A DNA stretch of 64,000 nt from Corynebacterium sp. p3-SID1145 (lineage in GTDB: Bacteria; Actinomycetota; Actinomycetes; Mycobacteriales; Mycobacteriaceae), in assembly GCA_025144245.1 (NCBI GenBank), contig JALXXC010000011.1:20988-84987 (forward strand), in the 5' to 3' direction. Positions 47,403 through 55,778 of the stretch are shown here, piece by piece. The notes below the pieces were generated by a model. It ran no database searches and had not been told where the DNA came from. It was given only the letters and a program-made list of their open reading frames with translations. Positions within the stretch are counted from its first letter, which is position 1, and every line of letters begins with the position of its first letter. The translations under genes and the position numbers were made by a program.

Positions 47403-47600
47403 GCCTGCGAAGTCTCCCCAAAAAGCGCGTGCAACTTAATGCTCGACATTAGGTGCGCGGCGGGGGATCGAAAAGCGCTGGACGAGGAAGATACGCAAGT
47501 ATCACGCGAAAATAACGCTGCGTTCACCTCTCGTTGGTTTAGGGCCGTGCACAGCGGTTCCACCCCACCGCCGCAGCCAATTTTTGCCACAATAGGGCGC
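47403..47600. promoter_or_regulatory. Divergent intergenic region glpQ1 / alpha-beta hydrolase
   Basis: The 198-base gap contains an inverted repeat GATAC-GCAA-GTATC near 47499 and a CACAATAGGGCGC stretch just before the rightward ATG. No small gene with a ribosome site was seen. The inverted repeat is a possible operator, but no regulator is suggested by the sequence. Confidence 0.3.
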
Positions 47601-49535
47601 ATGCTCTTTACGCCGCTCGACCCTTCGTACCGCTCGTTCCGCACGCGCGTAAGCGAAGCGGCGGAGAATATGAAGGACACAGTGACCCGTCTGTGGCCGC
47701 GCCGCACTCATGCGGTCCGCGCCCCGCTCTACGCAGTGGAGTTGCTCGCGGATTTGACGCCTGTCGTGCGCATGTCGGGTTTGCGCAGGCTCCCGGATGA
47801 TTTCGCGGGCGGCATTCTGGGCGCGGAGGTTGCGACGTGGAGCGCGATTTCGCCCTCGCTGCTACCCCACCCGTGGTGGGTGACCACGGCGAATGTGGCG
47901 ATCTGCCAGGCTGCGGGCCACTCGGTGGGCGTGGGCGCGACGAAGGCTTTCGGCATTGTCGCGGACGCGCGGCAGTGGAAGTACCCGCGCGCTTTCCGAC
48001 GCAAGGCGGCGGTCCCCGTGCAGATCGCCATGGGTGCAGTCACGGTGGCCACGTATATCTCAGCTGCTTTACGACGTTCCGAGCACGAGCGTCTCGTCGA
48101 GGACCCCACCCGGCTCGGCCCGCTGCAAACACTGGCGGGAATTGGATTGGGCTCCATCGGTTACGGTGCTCTCCTGCTGGCCGGGGAGGGAATCCAGGTC
48201 ACTGCCGACCGCTTCAATTCCGAGTTGCGCCGCTGGATGCCGCCGTTGGTGTCGTGGCCGCTGGCGATCCTGGGGCTTAGCGCCCTCGGTGCCGTGCTGA
48301 CCGACAAGGTGGTCGTGCGGCAGATCCTCAACACCGCCTACCGCAACGCCGACGAGCTCAACCGCGAATTCCTGCCCGGCGCGAATAAGCCGCGGGAACC
48401 AGAGCGTTCCGGGTCGCCGGACTCGCTCGAGCGGTGGAGGTACCTCGGCCGTCAGGGTCGCGCAGTGGTGGCGGGCGGACCCCGGAAGGCGGATATCGAG
48501 AAGGTGCGCGGCGGCGAGGCCAAGGAACCGATCCGAGTGTTCATCGGGCTGAAGGACCGTAGCCCAGAAGAGCAGGCGCAAATGGTGCTGCACGAGATGG
48601 ACCGCACAGATGCGTGGTCGCGCAGAAACATCGCCGTGCTGTCCTCGGCGGGCACCGGGTGGATCAACGACTTCCACACCTCAGGCTTCGAATTCCTGAA
48701 CCGGGGCGACTGCGCGATCGTGGCCATGCAGTACTCCTTCATGCCGTCGGCGTACTCCTACGCCTCGGACCGCGAGGTGCCTGTGCGCAGCTCCAAGGTT
48801 CTGATTTCCGCGATCAAGGAGCGCCTCGCCGGGATGCCGGAAGACGACCGGCCGCGGCTCTATGTCGGCGGGGAGTCGCTCGGCGCTTACGGCGTCGCCG
48901 ACTCCTTCGAGAGCGTCGAAGCCCTGCTTGACGGCGTCGACGGCGGCGTGTTCACCGGAGCCCCCGGATTCACCAAACGCCATATTGAACTGACCAAGAG
49001 ACGCGACCACGGCACTCCGGAACGTCTCCCGGTCGTCGACGGCGGACGCCACGTGCGCTTCACCGCGCACCCCGACCATTTGGTGAACACCTATGACGGC
49101 AGCGGTTACGAGCAAGATTGGGAATTCCCACGCGCAGTGTTCGCCCAGCACGCCTCCGACCCGGTGGTGTGGTGGGATTGGAAGCTCTTCGTTCGCAAAC
49201 CGGACTGGCTGCGCGAACCGGGCTCGCGCGGGGTGAAAGCACCTGCAGCGCAGCATGTAGATGTGCTGCAGAACATGCGGTGGGTCCCGTTCATCACCGG
49301 CTGGCAGGTCGGCGTGGACCAGTTGACCTCGCAGCAACAGCCGGGCGGCCACGGCCACCAGTACCACGACGAGACCGTCGCCTATTGGAATGCGGTGCTG
49401 GATGCCGGTGCCGGCGACGAAGAAGTCGCGAGGATCTCCGAGTGGATCCATGCGGATTCCACACGCATCCGTGCCACCGCCGCGTCCGCTGCGAAGGAAT
49501 CCGCGCAGAGCACCTTCAACCGGTCCGACACCTAA
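47601..49535 (+). CDS. Membrane-anchored alpha/beta-hydrolase family protein (Rv1069c-like)
   Basis: The 644-residue protein has an N-terminal membrane part with about four helices (residues 45-225) and a C-terminal hydrolase domain that begins near PIRVFIGLKDRSPEEQAQ. The nucleophile elbow is YVGGESLGAYG, with FTGAPGFTKRH and a terminal HGHQYHDETVAYWN segment offering the histidine. This is the two-domain pattern of the actinobacterial alpha/beta-hydrolase proteins with an N-terminal membrane domain. Substrate is unknown, probably a lipid or ester at the inner membrane. The frame is open far upstream (to 45861) only because it runs antisense to glpQ1 and DUF5926; ATG 47601 is the credible start. 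Confidence 0.82.
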   Translation: MLFTPLDPSYRSFRTRVSEAAENMKDTVTRLWPRRTHAVRAPLYAVELLADLTPVVRMSGLRRLPDDFAGGILGAEVATWSAISPSLLPHPWWVTTANVAICQAAGHSVGVGATKAFGIVADARQWKYPRAFRRKAAVPVQIAMGAVTVATYISAALRRSEHERLVEDPTRLGPLQTLAGIGLGSIGYGALLLAGEGIQVTADRFNSELRRWMPPLVSWPLAILGLSALGAVLTDKVVVRQILNTAYRNADELNREFLPGANKPREPERSGSPDSLERWRYLGRQGRAVVAGGPRKADIEKVRGGEAKEPIRVFIGLKDRSPEEQAQMVLHEMDRTDAWSRRNIAVLSSAGTGWINDFHTSGFEFLNRGDCAIVAMQYSFMPSAYSYASDREVPVRSSKVLISAIKERLAGMPEDDRPRLYVGGESLGAYGVADSFESVEALLDGVDGGVFTGAPGFTKRHIELTKRRDHGTPERLPVVDGGRHVRFTAHPDHLVNTYDGSGYEQDWEFPRAVFAQHASDPVVWWDWKLFVRKPDWLREPGSRGVKAPAAQHVDVLQNMRWVPFITGWQVGVDQLTSQQQPGGHGHQYHDETVAYWNAVLDAGAGDEEVARISEWIHADSTRIRATAASAAKESAQSTFNRSDT

Positions 49536-50173
49536 ATCCCGCAGGCCACGCCCGTGGAGTGGATCGGGCAGTAGCCGTGCGGCACCTTGTGCAGGTACTG
49601 CTGGTGCTCGTCCTCGGCCAAGTAGTAGTCAACGCCTACCCGCACCTCGGTGGTGGTGGGGCCGAAGCCGGCGTCGATAAGCGACTGGCCGTAATCGCGC
49701 ACCCAGCCGCGAATGAGCTCGGCCTCGTCCTCGCTGTCGGTGAAGAACGCGGAGCGGTACTGAGTGCCCACGTCGTTTCCCTGGCGAAAGCCCTGCGTCG
49801 GGTCATGCGCCTCGAGCGCGGCGCGGACCAATTCTTTCAGGCTGATTTCATTTGGGTCGTAGACGACCTCGACGAGCTCCACATGGTTCGTCTGGCCGGA
49901 GCACACCTCGCGGTAGGTGGGGTTGGGTGTGACGCCGCCGCCGTAGCCGACCGATGTGGACTCGACTCCGTCCATGTTCCAGTACATTTTCTCCGCTCCC
50001 CAAAAGCAACCGATGCCGATGAGCAGGCGTTTCTGGCCCTCGCGCCACGGGCCGGTGAGCGGTGTGCCCAGCACGGCGTGCGGGCGCGGGTTCGGCAGGA
50101 CCGGTTCACTGCGGCCGGACAGGGCGCGGTCCGGATCGACGAGTTGCGGGGAACGTCCGAAGAAGAATTCCAT
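49532..50173 (-). CDS. msrA: Peptide methionine sulfoxide reductase MsrA
   Basis: The 213-residue enzyme has the catalytic GCFWGAEKMYW motif (residue 51 cysteine region), TSVGYGGG, SGQTNHVELVEVVYDP and a C-terminal HKVPHGYCPIHSTGVACGI with resolving cysteines. It reduces S-methionine sulfoxide in proteins. It is divergent from sodA, another oxidative-defence gene. ATG 50173 (MEFFFGRSPQLVDP) is chosen to match family starts; ATG 50182 is in frame 9 bases earlier. Its stop overlaps the hydrolase stop region by 4 bases. Confidence 0.94.
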   Translation of the reverse strand: MEFFFGRSPQLVDPDRALSGRSEPVLPNPRPHAVLGTPLTGPWREGQKRLLIGIGCFWGAEKMYWNMDGVESTSVGYGGGVTPNPTYREVCSGQTNHVELVEVVYDPNEISLKELVRAALEAHDPTQGFRQGNDVGTQYRSAFFTDSEDEAELIRGWVRDYGQSLIDAGFGPTTTEVRVGVDYYLAEDEHQQYLHKVPHGYCPIHSTGVACGI

Positions 50174-50299
50174 ACTTCCCATAACTACTGCGCTGAGGCG
50201 GAGATTCCCACCGGGCCACGGCCCCGAAGCGCAAACTTCCCTATCATGGGCGGGGTACGGCGCTGAACCAGCGCGAACGAAATAGAAAGGACACAGATC
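50174..50299 (+). promoter_or_regulatory. sodA promoter and leader
   Basis: TATCAT at 50242-50247 is a plausible -10 element. The leader then holds an inverted repeat GCGCTG-AAC-CAGCGC (about 50262-50276) and the ribosome site AGAAAGGA 9 bases before the ATG. The hairpin may stabilise the sodA message. Confidence 0.4.
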
Positions 50300-50902
50300 A
50301 TGGCTGTTTACGAGCTTCCTGACCTTCCCTACGCATACGACGCACTCGAGCCGCACATTTCGGCCGAGATTATGGAGCTGCACCACGACAAGCACCACGC
50401 GACCTACGTCAAGGGCGCGAATGCTGCCCTCGAGGCGCTCGAGGCCGAGCGCAACGGAGAGGCGAACCCGGACAAGCTGCGCGCACTGTCCAAGAACCTG
50501 GCCTTCAACCTGGGCGGCCACACCAACCACTCCATCTTCTGGAAGAACATGAGCCCGAACGGCGGCGGCGAGCCGGCCGGCGAGCTGGCTGAGGCTATTA
50601 ACCGCGACTTCGGCTCCTTCGAGGGCTTCCAGAAGCAGTTCGAGGGTGTCGCCACCTCCCTGCAGGGCTCCGGCTGGGCAGTCCTGGGCTACGACCACAT
50701 CGCTGGTCGCCTGATCATCCAGCAGCTGACCGACCAGCAGGGCAATATCTCCGTGGACTTCACCCCGGTGCTCATGCTGGACATGTGGGAGCACGCTTAC
50801 TACCTGCAGTACAAGAACGTGAAGGCTGATTACGCCAAGGCGTTCTGGAACGTCGTCAACTGGGACGATGTCGCTGAGCGCTTCGCTAAGGCTTCTGCCT
50901 AA
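50300..50902 (+). CDS. sodA: Superoxide dismutase, Fe/Mn type
   Basis: The 200-residue enzyme has the metal ligands in [25 protein letters not shown] and [13 protein letters not shown], the standard Mn/Fe-SOD set, with [10 protein letters not shown] in between. It converts superoxide to hydrogen peroxide and oxygen in the cytosol or at the surface. Codon use is strongly biased to preferred codons and the ribosome site is good, both signs of high expression. A strong terminator follows 20 bases after the stop. Confidence 0.97.
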   Translation: MAVYELPDLPYAYDALEPHISAEIMELHHDKHHATYVKGANAALEALEAERNGEANPDKLRALSKNLAFNLGGHTNHSIFWKNMSPNGGGEPAGELAEAINRDFGSFEGFQKQFEGVATSLQGSGWAVLGYDHIAGRLIIQQLTDQQGNISVDFTPVLMLDMWEHAYYLQYKNVKADYAKAFWNVVNWDDVAERFAKASA

Positions 50903-50922
50903 GCGCTCCGCTTGAACGCATC

Positions 50923-50969
50923 AAAGAGGACCGCGCACTGACCCAGAAAACAGTGCGCGGTCCTCTTTT
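50923..50969 (+). terminator. Strong rho-independent terminator after sodA
   Basis: The arms are at least 18 bp long and perfectly complementary (AAAGAGGACCGCGCACTG with its complement) around a 10-base loop, and the second arm ends in TTTT. It is one of the clearest terminators in the window. Confidence 0.93.
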
Positions 50970-51055
50970 CCGCTTCCCCGGGGCTGGAGGAACCCGGAGC
51001 CGGCGGTACCTGATTTTCGCAACGAGATCCGGTAATTCCGGTCCCGAAACTGATC

Positions 51056-51074
51056 ATAGGTTAGGCTCCCCTTA
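51056..51074 (+). promoter_or_regulatory. DtxR-box-like iron operator upstream of the MFS gene
   Basis: The 19-base site ATAGGTTAGGCTCCCCTTA matches the corynebacterial DtxR consensus (TWAGGTTAGSCTAACCTWA) at 16 of 19 positions by my alignment, with the left half nearly perfect. It is 58 bases before the start of the MFS exporter gene and after the sodA terminator, so it should control the exporter in response to iron. Confidence 0.65.
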
Positions 51075-51132
51075 CCGCACAAGGGGGTCCCGCTGTGGCC
51101 CGCGTCACGGCCGCATGCTTGGATGGTTAAGC

Positions 51133-52335
51133 ATGGAGGAACAGACACGGGAAGGAATCCGCAAAGGCACCGCCGAATACCGGCGGGCGAGCACTGCACT
51201 TCTCTTCGCCGGTCTAGCTATCTTCAATTCGCTGTACGCCACGCAGGCCCTCCTGCCCACGCTGACTGATGCGCTGGGCATGACCGAGGGTGAGGCGGCG
51301 CTCACCGTTTCCGCCACCACCGGCGGGTTGGCGCTGTGTGTGGTGCCGGCATCAATCCTCTCCGAGCGCTTCGGGCGGGGCCGGGTGCTGATCATCTCGG
51401 CGCTCCTGGCCACCACACTGGGCTTGTGCCTGCCGCTGGCGCAGACTGGCGGGCAGCTCATCGCCATGCGCTTCGTGCAGGGCTGCCTCATCGCCGGCAC
51501 CCCGGCAGTGGCGATGACATGGATCTCCGAGGAGATCGAAGCGGATGACGCCGCCGGCGCGATGGGTCTCTATATTGCCGGCAACTCCATCGGCGGTTTG
51601 ATCGGCCGCCTGGTTCCGGCATTCATGCTCGAAGTGGCCAGTTGGCGCTGGGCGTTGCTCGGCGGTGCAGTGACGGCCCTGACCTTCGCCGTGATCATGT
51701 GCATGCTCCTTCCCCCGCAGCGCCGCTTCGCGGCGAAGGCTCTCAAACCGGGCAACGAACTCGCGGCGATGCTGCGCCACCTCACCGACTGGCGGCTGGT
51801 CGGTCTGTACGCCACGGCGTTCTTCGGCATGGGCATGTTCGTCTCCGTGTACAACATGTTCGGTTTCCGGGCTGTCGACCACTTTGGCCTGCCTCCGGCC
51901 CTGGCGGGGCTCGTTTACCTGATGTACCTGTCCGGCACGTGGTCGTCGGCACGTGCCGGCGTGTACGTGAAGCAGGCCGGCCGCGGACGCGTGCTGGTCG
52001 TCGCCGCGGGCTTCATGCTGCTCGGTGCCATCACTCTCGTCAGCAGCAACCTGTGGTTCACTCTGGTGGGCCTGCTGCTGTTCACGGCCAGCTTCTTCGC
52101 CATGCATTCGGTGGCCTCCGGCTGGGTCGGCCAAGTGGCCACCCGCGACCGTGCGGAGGCCTCCAGCTCGTACGTGTTTTTCTACTACATCGGCTCCTCG
52201 GCGCTTGGCGCACTGACCGGCTGGCTGTTCCAGTTCACCGGCTGGGCCGGCTTCATCGGCATTGTCGCCGGCTTCCTGGTCGCCCTGGTGTGCATCGCCG
52301 GATGGCTGGCGCTCACTGTGAAGAAGACGCAGTGA
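51133..52335 (+). CDS. MFS exporter, YnfM type, likely DtxR-controlled
   Basis: The 400-residue protein has 12 predicted helices. The first helix reads FAGLAIFNSLYATQALLPTL and the loop after helix 2 has the MFS signature SERFGRGRVL; TWISEEIEADDAAGAMGLYIAGNSIGG follows in the next loops (seen in parts). This is the YnfM/arabinose-polymer-exporter-like group. A near-consensus DtxR site upstream suggests iron-linked expression, so export of a siderophore or of an iron-related metabolite is a possible role. ATG 51133 is chosen; ATG 51115 is in frame and would add six residues. Confidence 0.83.
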   Translation: MEEQTREGIRKGTAEYRRASTALLFAGLAIFNSLYATQALLPTLTDALGMTEGEAALTVSATTGGLALCVVPASILSERFGRGRVLIISALLATTLGLCLPLAQTGGQLIAMRFVQGCLIAGTPAVAMTWISEEIEADDAAGAMGLYIAGNSIGGLIGRLVPAFMLEVASWRWALLGGAVTALTFAVIMCMLLPPQRRFAAKALKPGNELAAMLRHLTDWRLVGLYATAFFGMGMFVSVYNMFGFRAVDHFGLPPALAGLVYLMYLSGTWSSARAGVYVKQAGRGRVLVVAAGFMLLGAITLVSSNLWFTLVGLLLFTASFFAMHSVASGWVGQVATRDRAEASSSYVFFYYIGSSALGALTGWLFQFTGWAGFIGIVAGFLVALVCIAGWLALTVKKTQ

Positions 52336-52392
52336 AAAGGACGCAGTGACAATGTCGCGGCACCAGAGACAGAGCCGGATTCAGCGTAACAA

Positions 52393-53910
52393 TCAGAACT
52401 CGGAAAGCCGAGGGATGCCCGGCGCCCCGGCGCTGAGGAACCGGCGCACGGCGGCGGTGGCGCGGCAGTCGTCGCCGTTGTAGCGGATGAGCATTTCGCG
52501 AGCCTCGGCGCTACCCAGGCGCGCCTCGCGGCGGAGAGCCACGGATCGTTCGCCGTCGACTTCATCGTCGTCCCAGGCAAAGCCCGCGACGGGGGCCACG
52601 ATCTTCAGCCCGAGCCCCTCCGTGCCGACGAGGTGGCGGCGGACGTGGGAGAACACGTCGACCCACTCGTCGGAGGCGATGAAGGCGCGGACTTCTGCCT
52701 CGTCGACGGAATCGAAACGGCGCGCGGATGAGGTGAGCCAGTGGTTCTCCCCGCCCGCGGCATAGCAGTAGGCCCGGAACGACTTGCCCTGCTCGCTGGC
52801 CTGTGCGCGGACTGTCCGCAGCCACGTCCAGAAGGCCAGGAAATTCTCCTCCTCGGCGGGGTTATCCGCCCCGCCGACATCTTCCCAAGTGGCGAAGGCG
52901 CGGTACTGTTTCCCGTCGTAGGCGCCCCACAGGTACGCCCCCTGGTCGAGGTAGGCCTCCATGTCCACGTCCACCTCGACATCGGCGCGCAGATCGGGCG
53001 AGGGCTCGACGTCCGCCCGCGCCACCACCGGAATCCCTTCCCGCCAGGCACGGGCGATCTTGCTGGACTCCCCCAGGTCGGCGTCGATGGTCTCCCCCAC
53101 CGTGGTGATTCCACGCTCGCGCAGGGGGCGGGCCTTCTGGCCGGGAAAGACCAGGGAAATATCGTCCATCGCCCGCAACTCCGGCTCGCACAGCGCCCAG
53201 TAGCGGCAGCTCGCGCACTGCTTCAGCCGCAGTGGACGGGTGGGCGTGGGCTGCGCCAACGCCTCGCGGAGAGCCGGCACATAGCGGTCTCCTTCGCCCA
53301 GGTAGGCGCGTTCGCGGTCCTGGCCGACCACAGCGCCGCGGCCGTAAGCGAGGCCGGCTTCCTCCAGCAGGAGGTGGGCCAGGGCGATGCGGTAGCCGTC
53401 CACAGTGTGATGCCGGGCCTTCGCCTTCGTTTCCAGCGGTTTGCCCAGTCCCAGCCGGCGGGTGGGAATGAACTGCATCCACGACGACTGGCTGGCGCGC
53501 GCGACGCGGTGGTTGGACACGATCACCGGCAAATACATGCCATCTTCCTGGCGGGCGAGAATGTCGATCTCAGCCAGCACCGGCACATCGTCGACCTCAC
53601 CGGTCAAGGCCCCGTCGACGATCAAGGTGGTGCGGTCCTTCATCGCTTTGCGGGTGGCGGTCTCGCGCTCAGCCACCGGCATCGCCGGGTCGATGAAGAG
53701 GCGGGAAAAGGGCTTGCGACGGCCGTCGCCGAGCGCTCTTTGCGTAGGCAGCAACCCGATGGCGGCCGCACGCCCGGCGTCGACCTGCGGCTGGCGCTCC
53801 AGCGCATCCGGAAGCGGCGGAATGTCGGGATGGTTCAGACGTTGGCGGAGCCGGTACCTGCACCCCACGAGGTCGCTCGCCCGCACCAACGAAACGTCGC
53901 CACTTCCCAT
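52393..53910 (-). CDS. TM0106-family RecB-like nuclease
   Basis: The 505-residue protein resembles the TM0106 family: an N-terminal region with ASDLVGCRYRLRQRL, a RecB/Cas4-type segment EVDDVPVLAEIDILAR and PVIVSNHRV, a cysteine group LKQCASCRYWALC, and a C-terminal RNase-H/exonuclease-like half with RADVEVDVDMEAY, LWGAYDG and YNGDDCRAT. Members are thought to be DNA nucleases of unknown pathway; here the RecB lysine position appears as Ser-Asn in VSNH, so activity of that half is uncertain. The gene is alone, convergent with the MFS gene and divergent from the DUF6474 gene. Confidence 0.8.
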   Translation of the reverse strand: MGSGDVSLVRASDLVGCRYRLRQRLNHPDIPPLPDALERQPQVDAGRAAAIGLLPTQRALGDGRRKPFSRLFIDPAMPVAERETATRKAMKDRTTLIVDGALTGEVDDVPVLAEIDILARQEDGMYLPVIVSNHRVARASQSSWMQFIPTRRLGLGKPLETKAKARHHTVDGYRIALAHLLLEEAGLAYGRGAVVGQDRERAYLGEGDRYVPALREALAQPTPTRPLRLKQCASCRYWALCEPELRAMDDISLVFPGQKARPLRERGITTVGETIDADLGESSKIARAWREGIPVVARADVEPSPDLRADVEVDVDMEAYLDQGAYLWGAYDGKQYRAFATWEDVGGADNPAEEENFLAFWTWLRTVRAQASEQGKSFRAYCYAAGGENHWLTSSARRFDSVDEAEVRAFIASDEWVDVFSHVRRHLVGTEGLGLKIVAPVAGFAWDDDEVDGERSVALRREARLGSAEAREMLIRYNGDDCRATAAVRRFLSAGAPGIPRLSEF

Positions 53911-54003
53911 TTCTTTCACCGGGACCAAGCCTAATGGCTCGAGATAGGTAAAGTTGAACGGGACAAACAGCGACAAAGCACGACTAATCCAGGAGTACCG
54001 ACC

Positions 54004-54642
54004 ATGGGACTGTTCGAGACCATCCGCGCTTCCCGCGCAAAGACCAAGGCCGAGATCAAGGCTGCGGAGGCCCGCGCGCGCCAGCTGGCCAAGGACGAGG
54101 CCAAGCACGACAAGCGCACCGCGAAGCTCCTCGATAAGGCGGAGAAGCGGCTGCTGAAGGAAGAGAAGAAGGGCCTGAAGAACAAGCAGAAGCACGAGAA
54201 GCAGCTGGCCAAGACCGAGCTGCAGAAGATCCAGGAGGCCGGCCTGACCAAGAAGAAGGCCAAGCAGTGGGTCGGTGCTTCCCGCATTCTGCTGCCCGTC
54301 CTGATTCCGCTGGCGTACCGCGCGCTGACCGCCTACCAGGAGCGCCAGGTCAACGACCGCGCCCGCGCCGCGGGCCTGACCGCGAACGACATCGCGCGTT
54401 TCTCAAGCCAGGGTGCGGAGCTCAAGGGCCGTGTGCAGACGATCCGCCGCGAGGTCGACGGCAACGACGCGCTGGACAACAAGTTCCGCCGCGATGCCAA
54501 GGTGCGTCTCGACGAGCTGGACGCGGCCGTCAACAACGTCGAGCGGATGAACGACGCCCAGCGTCGCCTGGCGCACGAGACGATCGACCGCGACATCAAC
54601 AAGCTCACCGCCGAAATCCAGGAAAAGACCCTGCGAAAGTAG
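54004..54642 (+). CDS. DUF6474-like coiled-coil protein with a central membrane segment
   Basis: The 212-residue product has a very Lys/Ala/Glu-rich coiled-coil N-terminal half (residues 10-85), a hydrophobic stretch ASRILLPVLIPLAYRALTAY (about 96-115) and a helical C-terminal half with regular charged residues. This is the look of corynebacterial DUF6474 proteins. The function is unknown; a membrane-associated structural role is possible. The start has AGGAG 9 bases upstream. It lies 126 bases before lsr2 on the same strand, but lsr2 seems to have its own promoter. Confidence 0.7.
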   Translation: MGLFETIRASRAKTKAEIKAAEARARQLAKDEAKHDKRTAKLLDKAEKRLLKEEKKGLKNKQKHEKQLAKTELQKIQEAGLTKKKAKQWVGASRILLPVLIPLAYRALTAYQERQVNDRARAAGLTANDIARFSSQGAELKGRVQTIRREVDGNDALDNKFRRDAKVRLDELDAAVNNVERMNDAQRRLAHETIDRDINKLTAEIQEKTLRK

Positions 54643-54768
54643 TTTCCGGCTTCCTCACTCCCGAAATGCACGGCAGTTCCGCACCAGGTTTCGGTCTGAA
54701 GTTTGGACCAGCTAGTATGTTTTTACAAGTAAGTAACATGTGAAACCTTTTCGGGAAAGGGACTCATT
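54643..54768 (+). promoter_or_regulatory. lsr2 promoter region
   Basis: An AT-rich stretch after 54700 contains TTGGAC (about 54701) and TAGTAT/TTTTAC (about 54714-54727) as candidate promoter elements, and the ribosome site GAAAGGGA 6 bases before the ATG. The AT content suggests self-binding by Lsr2. Confidence 0.4.
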
Positions 54769-55083
54769 ATGGCTCGGCGTGAGGTGACCCAGTTTTACGA
54801 CGACCTCGACGGTTCGGCGTTGTCGGAGTCTGAGCACCAGGCAGTTCACTTCAGCTTCAACGGCACCGATTATGTGCTCGACCTCTCCAAGGAGAACGTC
54901 CAGCGATTCCACGAGGCACTCATGCCGTTCATCGCGGCGGCGCGTGAGGTGCCGGCTGATCCGCGGACCCGCGTCGATGCCTCCCAGATCCGCGCGTGGG
55001 CGCGCAAGAAGGGCATGAAGGTGGCTCAGCGCGGGAAGATTCCGTTCGAGGTCATTGACGCTTACCGTCGCGCGAACGCGTAA
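54769..55083 (+). CDS. lsr2: Lsr2-family nucleoid-associated protein
   Basis: The 104-residue protein has the N-terminal dimerisation domain (VTQFYDDLDGSAL, then VHFSFNGTDYVLDLS) and a C-terminal DNA-binding domain with IRAWARKKGMKVAQRGKIP, where RGK replaces the usual RGR minor-groove hook. Lsr2 binds AT-rich DNA and silences foreign genes, the H-NS role in actinobacteria. It probably covers the AT-rich segments in this window, such as 27157-27442. The linker between domains is short, as in corynebacterial members. Confidence 0.92.
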   Translation: MARREVTQFYDDLDGSALSESEHQAVHFSFNGTDYVLDLSKENVQRFHEALMPFIAAAREVPADPRTRVDASQIRAWARKKGMKVAQRGKIPFEVIDAYRRANA

Positions 55084-55107
55084 GTCACGCGTTCCGGCGC
55101 TTCCTTC

Positions 55108-55153
55108 AAGGCGTGCTGTGAATTCCGCACCGAGCGGGTTTACAGCACGCCTT
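55108..55153. terminator. Bidirectional hairpin between lsr2 and the response regulator gene
   Basis: Arms AAGGCGTGCTGT and ACAGCACGCCTT are perfectly complementary over 12 bp around a loop of about 21 bases. The right arm is inside the last codons of the response regulator gene, so the hairpin can end transcripts arriving from both sides. Confidence 0.7.
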
Positions 55154-55778
55154 GTTCGCGCGCCGAGGCCACAGCGGAGGTGCGGGAGCGCACACCGAGC
55201 TTGTCGTAGATGTGCACGAGGTGGGATTTCACGGTCGCTTCGGAGAGCATGAGCTGCTGGCCGATCTCGCGGTTGGAGGAGCCACCGGCGACGAGCTGCA
55301 GGACCTCGAGTTCGCGCGGGGTCAGCGAGGAACGAGGGCTGCGGTCGCGGGTCTGCAGGCGGCTGCGCACCACCGGCGACATCGCCTGATCGCCTTTCGC
55401 TGTTGAGCGCACCGCGGCGAGCAGGTCCGCCGGCGGAGCGTCCTTGAGCAGGTAACCGACAGCGCCCGCCTCGATCGCGCCGAGAATGTCCGCGTCGGTG
55501 TCGTAATTCGTCACCACCAGCACCTTCGGCGGATTCGCCATGGTGGCGCGGATCTGCGCGGTCGCTTCCGCACCAGTGGTCACCCGCGCGCCCTGTGCGC
55601 CGGCACCGAAGCGGAGATCCATGAGGATCACGTCGATTCCGCCTGCTTGAGCTGTCGCAATGGCCCCTTCTGCGGTGGCCACTTCCCCGACGACGATGAT
55701 GTCGTCGGCGGCCTCCAGCACAGAGCGAAGGCCGAGGCGGACGATCTCGTGATCGTCGGCAAGCAAGACGCGAATCAT
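55140..55778 (-). CDS. NarL/LuxR-family response regulator
   Basis: The 212-residue protein has a receiver domain with VLLADDHEIVR, phosphoacceptor Asp in DVILMDLRFG and the later VTNYDTD, VGYLLKDA switch residues, followed by a LuxR-type helix-turn-helix LTPRELEVLQLVAGGSSNREIGQQL. An insertion after the phosphorylation site (GAGAQGARVTTG) lengthens the receiver. It is the partner of the histidine kinase encoded upstream, with a 4-base overlap. Target genes are unknown. Confidence 0.93.
   Translation of the reverse strand: MIRVLLADDHEIVRLGLRSVLEAADDIIVVGEVATAEGAIATAQAGGIDVILMDLRFGAGAQGARVTTGAEATAQIRATMANPPKVLVVTNYDTDADILGAIEAGAVGYLLKDAPPADLLAAVRSTAKGDQAMSPVVRSRLQTRDRSPRSSLTPRELEVLQLVAGGSSNREIGQQLMLSEATVKSHLVHIYDKLGVRSRTSAVASAREQGVL

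Noticed and set aside
45861-47600. Long open frame on the plus strand ahead of the alpha/beta-hydrolase (together 1224 codons)
   Set aside because: It runs antisense to DUF5926 and glpQ1, has low-complexity composition and no family motif; the hydrolase starts at 47601.
50182-50794. Long upstream extension of the MsrA frame
   Set aside because: It is antisense to sodA; MsrA homologues start near MEFFFG at 50173.
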